A DNA stretch of 8,945 nt from Phycisphaeraceae bacterium. GTDB lineage: Bacteria > Planctomycetota > Phycisphaerae > Phycisphaerales > UBA1924. Location of the stretch: positions 1 through 8,945 of the forward strand of contig WUAK01000102.1 of NCBI GenBank assembly GCA_009827205.1, given 5' to 3'. Each line of letters starts with the position of its first letter. Position 1 is the first letter of the stretch. The notes under the pieces are model-generated. The model ran no database searches. It saw only the letters and a program-made list of their open reading frames with translations, and was not told where the DNA came from. Position numbers and translations under genes: made by a program. Below are positions 1 to 5,331 of the stretch, piece after piece.

Positions 1-393
1 CTTCCGATCTTTGTCTATTTCTCCCCCGCCGACTTCTCTCCCGCCTGCACAGCACAGGCGTGCATGATTCGAAACACATTCAAGCGTGAATCGGCTTCCC
101 AAGGCATCGTCATCGGCGTGAGCCCGCAAGGAGCCGGGATTCACCGGGCGTTCCAGAGCTTCATGCATCTCCCCCAGCAACTCGTATCTGACCGAGACAA
201 GGTGATCGGCCGGTCGTTCGGAGCGGTGGGACCCCTGGGAATCTACCGGCGACTCTCATACATCATTGGTGAAGACCACCAGATCCTCATGATGGCCGAG
301 GGAGGTTTGGCGATCACCTCGCACCAGAAGCTCGCGAAGCGCTACTTTGAGATGTTGCATGACCAATCAGAGTTCGATTCGACAGACAATTGA
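1..393 (+). CDS. Peroxiredoxin, BCP/AhpC-TSA type (5'-truncated by window edge)
   Basis: Thiol peroxidase of the thioredoxin fold that would reduce hydrogen peroxide or organic peroxides in the cytoplasm. The frame is open from base 1, so the gene starts outside the window. The 130 visible residues begin within the first strands of the fold; comparison with BCP proteins suggests a few tens of residues are missing. The active site is PADFSPAC, the PxxxT/SxxC motif with Ser in place of Thr, and the peroxidatic Cys is at visible residue 16 (bases 46-48). A second Cys five residues later (residue 21, bases 61-63) sits where the resolving Cys of E. coli BCP lies, so this looks like an atypical 2-Cys enzyme. 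VIGVSPQG, LVSDRD and the RRLSYII strand follow in the expected order. The ATG at 64 is internal: starting there would delete both cysteines. Its relation to the next gene, 186 bases downstream, is unknown. Confidence 0.85.
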   Translation, partial: LPIFVYFSPADFSPACTAQACMIRNTFKRESASQGIVIGVSPQGAGIHRAFQSFMHLPQQLVSDRDKVIGRSFGAVGPLGIYRRLSYIIGEDHQILMMAEGGLAITSHQKLAKRYFEMLHDQSEFDSTDN

Positions 394-415
394 CGCTGCT
401 GGACGATGTCATTGC

Positions 416-421
416 TGTAAT
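416..421 (+). promoter_or_regulatory. Possible extended -10 element upstream of the di-haem protein gene
   Basis: TGCTGTAAT (413-421) matches an extended -10 (TGn followed by TGTAAT). A TTGACG lies at 390-395, but its 20-bp spacing is too long for a good -35. This would leave a 5' leader of about 150 bases before the ATG at 580. A second -10-like CATAAT at 513-518 has no partner at proper spacing. It is a weak call, made because the gene after the gap needs a promoter somewhere in 394-555. Confidence 0.2.
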
Positions 422-532
422 ATTTCCATCGGCAGTTACCGCTCAATCGGTGTCTAAAGCCTCAAAATGGCCATTAGAGATCAAGATGTAACAGTTGCAT
501 TCAAACTCTTCCCATAATAGTCTCAGAACTGC

Positions 533-554
533 GAGTACCCGCCTCAGGGTTCTC
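533..554 (+). other. Hairpin in the leader of the di-haem protein gene
   Basis: GAGTACCC (533-540) and GGGTTCTC (547-554) pair over 8 positions with one mismatch around a 6-base loop. The hairpin lies 13 bases upstream of the Shine-Dalgarno sequence used by the ATG at 580. A short T-rich stretch (TCGTTTT) follows it after a few bases, so it could be a weak terminator or attenuator, an mRNA-stabilising stem, or chance. Confidence 0.25.
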
Positions 555-567
555 CGTGTCTCGTTTT

Positions 568-572
568 GGGAG
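568..572 (+). promoter_or_regulatory. Ribosome binding site deciding the ATG start at 580
   Basis: GGGAG lies 7 bases before the ATG at 580. The in-frame GTG at 556 has only a weaker AGGG at close spacing and would put eight extra residues, including polar and charged ones, in front of the signal peptide. This site is the main reason for choosing 580. Confidence 0.6.
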
Positions 573-579
573 CAAGGGC

Positions 580-3324
580 ATGTTTGAACGGTATGTGGTA
601 GGTATTCTGGCAGGCCTCTTTGCAATCGCAACTGCTGCTGCTCAGCCAGGGGCTCCAACCTACACGGGCGAAGTCTGTCTTACTGGATCGACCGTAACCG
701 TTACCGTCACGGCAACCCCGACCGCTACCGCGATCCTGATCTATCCCACTCCCCCGGGGGGCGGTTACTTCATGAACAATGATGGTGCGGGGAATTACTC
801 CGCGACATTCACAGGACTCTCTGCAGGAACCCAATTCAGCTTCAACTTAGTCGTACAGGCCCCTGCACAGTACGAGTACCAGCCGCACACGTTCACCCTC
901 ACCCAAGGCTGCCAGTCGTTTGATTCGGATGACAATGGCGGCGGCGGCGGCGGAGGTGGCGGTGGCGGTGGTGGTAATGATGGCCTGCCACACCCAAGAG
1001 CATTCAGCCATGATGTCGTTGAGAACAACGGCGTGTGGTCCGTTCAGATCGAAACAGGCCCACCGGCTTCGCCGCTCCCCGCGGTGAACGGGATCGATCT
1101 GCGATACCGTGTAGCGAACGGTCCGATGCAAACCGTTTCCATGGCCAACGCCGGCGGGTTCGTCTGGAACTACGACCTACCAGAGCTGGACACTGGCGAC
1201 GACATTTCATACTCGTTCGTCAAGACTGTTGGAATCGAGCCAGTGGATACCGCATGGTTCGAGCGGACGCTCGGAGATGCGGCGCCTCCGCTTCCTGATA
1301 CCCCGATTGAAACCGTGGCCGGTGTGCGTTTCCGCGACAGGCACGAGAATGAGTGGCGATTCGATCACTATCCCGAAGGCTACGACATCGGCAGGACCTT
1401 TGATCTCAAGATTACCGATCGGGGAGACAGTCTCGATATCGAGCTCATGACAGAGCCGCAGGTGCCAGTAGGTGCAGTCGACATCAAGTGGTACAACCAG
1501 GCGGGTGATGTCGGTTTCTGTGATCGCAACATATCAGCGATCAGTCAGCGCATGGACGGCGGTGGGGGTGTCTTTACTTCGACGATCGGTGATCTCGTGC
1601 ACGGCCAGCGCGTCGACATCGAGTTTACACTCCTGGCAGCGCAGACCTATTACAGCGAATTCCTCTACTACTACGTCGGTGACGGAAGGCTCCAACGCGA
1701 ATCGCAGCATCCGCTCGCGTATGCCGCGGGTGATGCTTCAATCCCTGTTATCACTGTCAAGCAGTTTGCGTTCAACCAGCATGCCCTGAATCTAACACCA
1801 GATGAACTCCGATCATTCATGGAGGGGAAGGTTGCGTTCGAGACACGGTGGGATGACGGGCTGCTCTTTAATCCGCCCACCGCGTTCGACTGCAACGGCG
1901 GGCCGGTTGGATTCAATATGGGCCCGAGTCCCGTCTTCGAACCAGATCTACTCGGACCGCTCTACACGAATAACTCGTGCATCGAGTGCCACATGCTCGA
2001 TGGCCGTGGACTCGCGCCCGTCACCGGTTCTGACTCACTCGAGGATTACGTTGTTCGGGTGAGCATCCCGGGTCTTCCCGGCGGACCTCCAGAACCACAC
2101 CCTTTCTATGGAGTTCAACTCGACACGAAGGCTGTCGCGGGTGCTACTCCCGAAGGCCAGGCTGCCATCGAGTGGGAAGTTGTGACCGGTTCATTCGATG
2201 ACGGCACCCCTTATGAGCTTCGGAAACCCCGGTTTGAATTCACAGATCTCTTGTATGGTGAGATCGGTACAAACATACCGGGTGATCCTGCAGCCAATAC
2301 CGCGGGCGGTCCGTACCAGGGCGAAGCTGAAATATCCGTGCGTGTTGCTCCAATGCTCATCGGTCTCGGCTTGCTCGAAGCAGTTGACGACAGCGAGATC
2401 CTGTCGTGGGCAGACGAGAACGATACCGACGGTGATGGCATCTCTGGCAAGGCAAACATGGTCCCAGACAGAGCCACCGGGAACAGCGCTCTCGGCAGGT
2501 ACGGGTGGAAAGCCACGGAGCCGAATCTGAAGCAGCAGGCTGCGTCAGCCTTCGCGCACGACATGGGGATGTCGTCATCCCTAGCAGGCTCCGGCCCTGT
2601 CGAGGTCGATTCACAGGCGCTCGACCAGATGGTTGCTTATCTGCGCGGACTCGCAGTTCCACCGAGAGAAAACCACCTCGATCCAGTTGCGCACCAGGGC
2701 AAGGTGCTCTTTGAAGTTGCCGGTTGTGCAGACTGTCACAGACCGACAATGCGTACGTCGAGCAACGCTCCGATCGCAGCGTACCGGAATCAGGTTATTC
2801 AGCCCTTCACGGACTTGCTGCTTCACGACATGGGTGAGGAGCTCGCAGACAATCGTCCGGAGTACAACGCCACCGGTCGAGAGTGGCGCACGCCGCCTCT
2901 CTGGGGGCTCGATTACGTCGGCCACACACTCGGCACGCCAACTGACCCGTTCGATCCGAACGGTAATCCTGAGCAGCCGAACTACCTGCATGACGGACGG
3001 GCGAGAACACTCATGGAAGCGATCCTTTGGCACGGCGGTGAAGGTGCTTCGTCACGCGAAGCGGTTCTCGGTATGAGTGCTGCCGAGCGGAACGCGCTGA
3101 TCGAGTATGTGAAGTTCCCATTCGTAGACCCCGTGACTGTGCCGACTCCTCCGGAGTGTGTCGCAGACGTCAATGGTGATGGAGTGCTTTCACCACCAGA
3201 CTTCACTGCCTGGATTGCAGCGTTCAACACATCGTCACCCGCATGTGACCAGAACAACGATGGATTGTGCACACCAGCAGACTTCACCGCATGGATCGCA
3301 AACTACAACGCGGGTTGTCCGTAA
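580..3324 (+). CDS. Secreted di-haem DUF1111/DHOR-family oxidoreductase with beta-sandwich modules and C-terminal dockerin
   Basis: This is an exported multidomain protein of 914 residues. Residues 1-21 form a signal peptide (MFERYVVGILAGLFAIATAAA, cut before Gln22). Residues about 23-115 are a Thr/Val-rich Ig-like module, followed by 13 glycines (120-132). Residues 138-233 and 248-368 look like further beta-rich, possibly carbohydrate-binding modules, which I do not recognise. Residues about 390-848 match the DUF1111/DHOR (COG3488) family: CIECH at 467-471 and CADCH at 716-720 are c-type haem sites, with family blocks such as APMLIGLGLLEA, DGDGISGKAN, LGRYGWKA, HDMGEELAD, EWRTPPLWGL and LHDGRARTLMEAILWHGGE. 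Residues 860-914 hold two dockerin-like calcium loops (DVNGDG..., DQNNDG...), each followed by DFTAWIA, and end in GCP. The family is related to di-haem peroxidases and often labelled thiol oxidoreductase; the reaction is unknown. The dockerin suggests attachment at the cell surface or to a partner. GTG 556 is an alternative start. Confidence 0.88.
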   Translation: MFERYVVGILAGLFAIATAAAQPGAPTYTGEVCLTGSTVTVTVTATPTATAILIYPTPPGGGYFMNNDGAGNYSATFTGLSAGTQFSFNLVVQAPAQYEYQPHTFTLTQGCQSFDSDDNGGGGGGGGGGGGGNDGLPHPRAFSHDVVENNGVWSVQIETGPPASPLPAVNGIDLRYRVANGPMQTVSMANAGGFVWNYDLPELDTGDDISYSFVKTVGIEPVDTAWFERTLGDAAPPLPDTPIETVAGVRFRDRHENEWRFDHYPEGYDIGRTFDLKITDRGDSLDIELMTEPQVPVGAVDIKWYNQAGDVGFCDRNISAISQRMDGGGGVFTSTIGDLVHGQRVDIEFTLLAAQTYYSEFLYYYVGDGRLQRESQHPLAYAAGDASIPVITVKQFAFNQHALNLTPDELRSFMEGKVAFETRWDDGLLFNPPTAFDCNGGPVGFNMGPSPVFEPDLLGPLYTNNSCIECHMLDGRGLAPVTGSDSLEDYVVRVSIPGLPGGPPEPHPFYGVQLDTKAVAGATPEGQAAIEWEVVTGSFDDGTPYELRKPRFEFTDLLYGEIGTNIPGDPAANTAGGPYQGEAEISVRVAPMLIGLGLLEAVDDSEILSWADENDTDGDGISGKANMVPDRATGNSALGRYGWKATEPNLKQQAASAFAHDMGMSSSLAGSGPVEVDSQALDQMVAYLRGLAVPPRENHLDPVAHQGKVLFEVAGCADCHRPTMRTSSNAPIAAYRNQVIQPFTDLLLHDMGEELADNRPEYNATGREWRTPPLWGLDYVGHTLGTPTDPFDPNGNPEQPNYLHDGRARTLMEAILWHGGEGASSREAVLGMSAAERNALIEYVKFPFVDPVTVPTPPECVADVNGDGVLSPPDFTAWIAAFNTSSPACDQNNDGLCTPADFTAWIANYNAGCP
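937..975 (+). repeat. In-frame GGN triplet tract encoding 13 glycines
   Basis: Thirteen consecutive glycine codons (mostly GGC and GGT, one GGA) form a flexible linker between the first N-terminal module and the rest of the di-haem protein. The first five codons are perfect GGC repeats, so length change by slippage would stay in frame and alter only linker length. Confidence 0.9.
3157..3321 (+). repeat. Duplicated dockerin calcium-loop repeat at the C-terminus
   Basis: Two copies of a 12-position EF-hand-like loop with Asp/Asn at the ligand positions (D-x-N-x-D-G with a later Asp) are each followed by DFTAWIA. The DNA of the two DFTAWIA stretches (about 3199 and 3280) is similar but differs at wobble positions, so the duplication is old. 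The layout and the final GCP match the 'GC-type' dockerin of Phycisphaerales proteins as I remember it. Confidence 0.8.
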
Positions 3325-3344
3325 TTGCTCGGTAAGAAACGAAA

Positions 3345-3370
3345 GACTTGCGACATGGCGCAAGTCCCTT
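3345..3370 (+). terminator. Hairpin after the di-haem protein gene, probable transcription end
   Basis: GACTTGCG (3345-3352) and CGCAAGTC (3359-3366) form a perfect 8-bp stem with a 6-base loop, 20 bases after the TAA. The plus-strand tail is only CCTT, so it is a poor Rho-independent terminator in this direction. Read on the minus strand, the hairpin is followed by the T-rich TTTCGTTTCTTACC, a better tail, but no minus-strand gene is seen to need it. It may work in both directions or simply protect the mRNA 3' end. Confidence 0.4.
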
Positions 3371-3729
3371 CGAATCAAGAAATAGCGGGGGCGAGTTTCG
3401 AATTGTCTAATCTCTCCTCTAGCGTTTACTTCAAGTATCGCCCATTGCGTTGTGTTTCCTTCAAGCGATGAGAATGACCTTGCCTTGGTGAGATGCCAGC
3501 ACTATGTCGTCGCGACTTTCGTAATCTGGATTACGGGAACCATCACACCTCTCATCTTCATGGTGTGCAATATTGGTCTTCCTGCACCATCACGCTGATG
3601 AGATACAGTGCGGATCGTGACTCGCGTGGGACTGTTCCACGTCCAAGGGCTTACTTCTGGCTCGGGTGGCAGACGCAGCTGACGCCCCCCACGTGATCGC
3701 TCAGAATTACTACTACAGGAGATTCCTCT

Positions 3730-3777
3730 ATGAACTTGCAAATACTCCTAGTGAGACCATTGATTAAACATGCATAG
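3730..3777 (+). CDS. Possible 15-residue leader peptide upstream of argR
   Basis: The ATG at 3730 is preceded by AGGAG (3717-3721) with an ideal 8-base gap. The frame encodes MNLQILLVRPLIKHA and stops at TAG 3775-3777, inside the -35/-10 spacer of the argR promoter. It has one Arg codon (AGA), so it is not an arginine-rich attenuation leader. It could only be translated from a transcript starting upstream of the argR promoter, and I see no convincing promoter there. It may be a real small peptide, a coupling element on a longer argR transcript, or chance. Confidence 0.25.
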   Translation: MNLQILLVRPLIKHA

Positions 3778-3788
3778 CATAGTATAAT
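3760..3788 (+). promoter_or_regulatory. Sigma-70-type promoter of the arginine operon
   Basis: TTGATT (3760-3765) and a perfect TATAAT (3783-3788) are separated by exactly 17 bp. Transcription would be expected to start 6-7 bases after the -10, at about 3794-3795, which is the first base or two of the argR ATG. It is the only strong promoter seen ahead of the five arginine genes. Confidence 0.75.
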
Positions 3789-3797
3789 CATGCATGT
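3768..3797 (+). promoter_or_regulatory. Candidate ArgR operator (ARG-box-like repeat) overlapping the promoter
   Basis: ACATGCAT (3768-3775) and ATGCATGT (3790-3797) are perfect inverted repeats 14 bp apart. Because ATGCAT is itself a palindrome, they also read as two CATGCAT sites 20 bp apart centre to centre, close to the spacing of the paired ARG boxes bound by ArgR hexamers in E. coli. The first copy lies in the -35/-10 spacer and the second covers the predicted start of transcription and the argR ATG, so bound repressor would block RNA polymerase. The half-site does not match the E. coli consensus closely. Binding by this ArgR is inferred from position and symmetry. Confidence 0.5.
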
Positions 3798-4246
3798 CCC
3801 GTATCCGCCGCCATTCTGTGCTCCGCAAAATCCTAGCTGATAGCCCTGCTTCTACCCAGGACGAGCTGGTCTCAGCGCTCGCGGAGGCCGGTATGCCCGT
3901 GACGCAGGCGACGGTCTCACGAGACCTGGCTGCGATTCGAGCTGTGCGAGCGGTGGATGGATATCGGCTTGCCGGGGATGTCGGCGGGGAAGCGATCCCG
4001 GAGGCGGAACGCCGACTTGCAGGCGTGATTCGTGAGCACGCGATCTCAGTCGAGGCCGCCGCGTCGTTTGCGGTGGTGTTAACTGCGCCTGGACATGCAA
4101 ATTTCGTCGCGGCGGAACTCGACGGGGCTCGCCCGCCCGGCATGGTGGGGTGTATTGCAGGGGACGACACAATATTCGTTGCGACAAAGTCAGAACGAGA
4201 GGCGGACCGGCTCGTGCGCCTCCTCTGTTCCATGATGGAAGGGTGA
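3794..4246 (+). CDS. argR: Arginine repressor ArgR
   Basis: Hexameric DNA-binding regulator that uses L-arginine as corepressor and shuts down arginine synthesis genes. At 150 residues it has the family's normal length. Residues 1-60 form the winged helix-turn-helix, with the recognition-helix motif TQATVSRDL at 37-45. Residues about 75-150 form the oligomerisation and arginine-binding domain, with TAPGHANFVAAELD (97-110) and GCIAGDDTIFVA (119-130). The Asp pair D124/D125 corresponds to the arginine-contacting Asp pair of the GDDT motif in E. coli ArgR. The ATG at 3794 is 5 bases after the -10 hexamer and has no ribosome binding site, so translation is probably leaderless. It is the first gene of the operon and its stop is 2 bases before the next ATG, which points to autoregulation together with the biosynthetic genes. 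Confidence 0.93.
   Translation: MSRIRRHSVLRKILADSPASTQDELVSALAEAGMPVTQATVSRDLAAIRAVRAVDGYRLAGDVGGEAIPEAERRLAGVIREHAISVEAAASFAVVLTAPGHANFVAAELDGARPPGMVGCIAGDDTIFVATKSEREADRLVRLLCSMMEG
4237..4243 (+). promoter_or_regulatory. Ribosome binding site of the acetylornithine carbamoyltransferase gene
   Basis: GGAAGGG lies inside the last codons of argR, 5 bases before the ATG at 4249. It fixes the start at 4249 rather than at the in-frame upstream ATG at 4150, which would extend the protein 33 residues into argR with sequence unlike the family. The argR stop lies between this site and the ATG, so the two genes are probably translationally coupled. Confidence 0.7.
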
Positions 4247-4248
4247 GG

Positions 4249-5295
4249 ATGCAGGTCACTGAGGTCAAATCGAAGACGGGGTTACCCCGTCACTTCCTGA
4301 ACACGCAGGATTGGTCATGGTCCGAGCTATGTGCGCTGCTCGATCACGCACGAGAACTAAAAGAGAATCCGATCCAGCCCTTGCTGAACGGGAAGTCCGT
4401 GGCACTGGTCTTCTTCAACCCCTCTCTTCGCACGCGGGCGTCGTTTGACATTGGTGCCACACAGTTGGGAGGGCATGCTGTCGTCCTCGAGCCTGGAGGC
4501 AGCTCGTGGGAAATGGCATTCGGCGAGGGTGAGGTTATGGACGGTGCCGCTGAAGAGCATGCCAAGGAGGCGGCGCGAGTGCTGAGCAAGTACTGCGACA
4601 TCATTGCCTTGCGTGCTTTCCCCAAGTTCCGTGACTGGTCAGTCGACCGGCGTGACCTTGTACTGACAGCATTCGCGACACACGCGAGTGTTCCAGTGAT
4701 CAACATGGAGACGATCACGCACCCTTGCCAAGAGCTGGCACACCTGATGGCGCTCCGCGAATATTTCGGCACTGACGATTTGAAAGGGAAAAAGTATGTA
4801 CTCACCTGGACATACCACCCAAAGCCACTGAACACAGCGGTCGCAAACTCCGCAGCGATGATCGCGACTCGTGCAGGGATGGACGTGACATTGCTCTGCC
4901 CTGACGAGCGGTACTTGCTCGACGAACGTTACATGGGATTCGCGACGCAGAACGCCGAGGATACTGGCGGATCATTCGAGGTTAGCCATGACATCGAAGC
5001 CGCCTATGACGGCGCGGACATCGTGTATGCGAAGTCTTGGGGAGCTATCCCGTTCTTCGGAAACTGGGAAGCCGAGAAACCAATCAGAGATGCAAATAAG
5101 CACTTCATCGTTGATGAGCAAAAAATGGCAAGGACTAACAACGCTTGCTTCAGCCATTGCTTGCCCGCGCGACGGAATATCAAGGCGACAGATGCAGTAA
5201 TGGATTCACCGAATTCACTGATCATCGAGGAAGCGGAAAACCGCCTGCATGTGCAGAAGGCTCTGATGACGACAGTTGCCGGAACAAAGGTATGA
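4249..5295 (+). CDS. argF': N-acetylornithine carbamoyltransferase (AOTCase, ArgF')
   Basis: Transfers the carbamoyl group of carbamoyl phosphate to N-acetyl-L-ornithine, giving N-acetyl-L-citrulline; it replaces ordinary ornithine carbamoyltransferase. The protein has 348 residues against about 339 for the Xanthomonas campestris enzyme, to which it aligns with an offset of +10. The carbamoyl-phosphate motif FFNPSLRTR is at 55-63, and Trp87 matches Trp77, contributed by the neighbouring subunit. HPCQ at 158-161 is the family's His motif. The loop TWTYHPKPLNTAV at 186-198 is diagnostic for AOTCases. CLPARRNIKATDAV at 304-317 includes Lys312, equivalent to the carboxylated Lys302. Glu102 matches Glu92, the residue that selects acetyl- over succinyl-ornithine; succinyl enzymes of Bacteroidetes have Pro there. 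The next gene begins 36 bases downstream, with a hairpin across this gene's stop codon. Confidence 0.93.
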   Translation: MQVTEVKSKTGLPRHFLNTQDWSWSELCALLDHARELKENPIQPLLNGKSVALVFFNPSLRTRASFDIGATQLGGHAVVLEPGGSSWEMAFGEGEVMDGAAEEHAKEAARVLSKYCDIIALRAFPKFRDWSVDRRDLVLTAFATHASVPVINMETITHPCQELAHLMALREYFGTDDLKGKKYVLTWTYHPKPLNTAVANSAAMIATRAGMDVTLLCPDERYLLDERYMGFATQNAEDTGGSFEVSHDIEAAYDGADIVYAKSWGAIPFFGNWEAEKPIRDANKHFIVDEQKMARTNNACFSHCLPARRNIKATDAVMDSPNSLIIEEAENRLHVQKALMTTVAGTKV

Positions 5296-5308
5296 GTTTG
5301 TTCATACC
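5289..5308 (+). other. Intercistronic hairpin spanning the argF' stop codon
   Basis: GGTATGA (5289-5295) and TCATACC (5302-5308) are perfect 7-bp arms, extendable by one G-T pair to leave a TTTG loop. The TGA stop of the carbamoyltransferase is the end of the left arm. No T tract follows, so it is not a standard terminator. It ends 12 bases before the argG Shine-Dalgarno sequence and could tune mRNA stability or the ratio of the two products. Confidence 0.4.
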
Positions 5309-5320
5309 CAAGCGAACTAT

Positions 5321-5325
5321 GGGAG
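5321..5325 (+). promoter_or_regulatory. Ribosome binding site of argG
   Basis: GGGAG lies 6 bases before the ATG at 5332. A GTG directly adjoins it at 5329 in the same frame; the ATG is preferred because of codon preference and better spacing, and the choice changes the protein by one residue. Confidence 0.65.
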
Positions 5326-5331
5326 CTCGTG

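Larger units (their letters stand above)
3325..3793. other. Gene-poor intergenic region before the arginine operon
   Basis: About 470 bases without a convincing gene. It holds a hairpin at 3345-3366 just after the di-haem gene, a smaller hairpin at 3625-3641 (7 pairs including one G-T, 3-base loop, no T tract), a 15-codon frame at 3730-3777 and the argR promoter/operator at 3760-3797. A 67-codon plus-strand frame at 3493-3696 has no properly spaced ribosome binding site and a composition unlike a folded protein (rich in His, Arg, Ser, Thr and Trp). No tRNA is visible. Confidence 0.6.

Noticed and set aside
64..393. ATG at 64 as the start of a 109-residue gene
   Set aside because: The frame is open to base 1, and the upstream codons encode the peroxiredoxin active site with both cysteines, so 64 is an internal methionine.
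556..579. GTG start at 556 for the di-haem protein
   Set aside because: It adds eight residues before the signal peptide and has a weaker ribosome binding site than the ATG at 580. It is not fully excluded.
3366..3380. TTCGAATC, a tRNA T-loop-like string
   Set aside because: The flanking bases do not form a T stem, and no acceptor or anticodon arm can be built around it.
3625..3641. Hairpin CGTGGGA / TTCCACG in the gene-poor region
   Set aside because: The stem is short and includes a G-T pair. It has no T tract and no adjacent gene end, so it has no assignable function.
3493..3696. 67-codon plus-strand frame in the gene-poor region
   Set aside because: There is no properly spaced Shine-Dalgarno sequence, no recognisable motif and an implausible amino-acid composition. 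It looks like a chance open frame.
3748..4233. Long minus-strand frames opposite argR, and similar ones opposite the other genes
   Set aside because: Their Ser/Ala/Arg-rich translations mirror the codon bias of the plus-strand genes, with no motifs. They are shadows of real genes.
4150..4248. Upstream in-frame ATG at 4150 for the acetylornithine carbamoyltransferase
   Set aside because: It would overlap argR by about 100 bases with an Arg/Pro-rich extension unlike the family. The ATG at 4249 has a good ribosome binding site.
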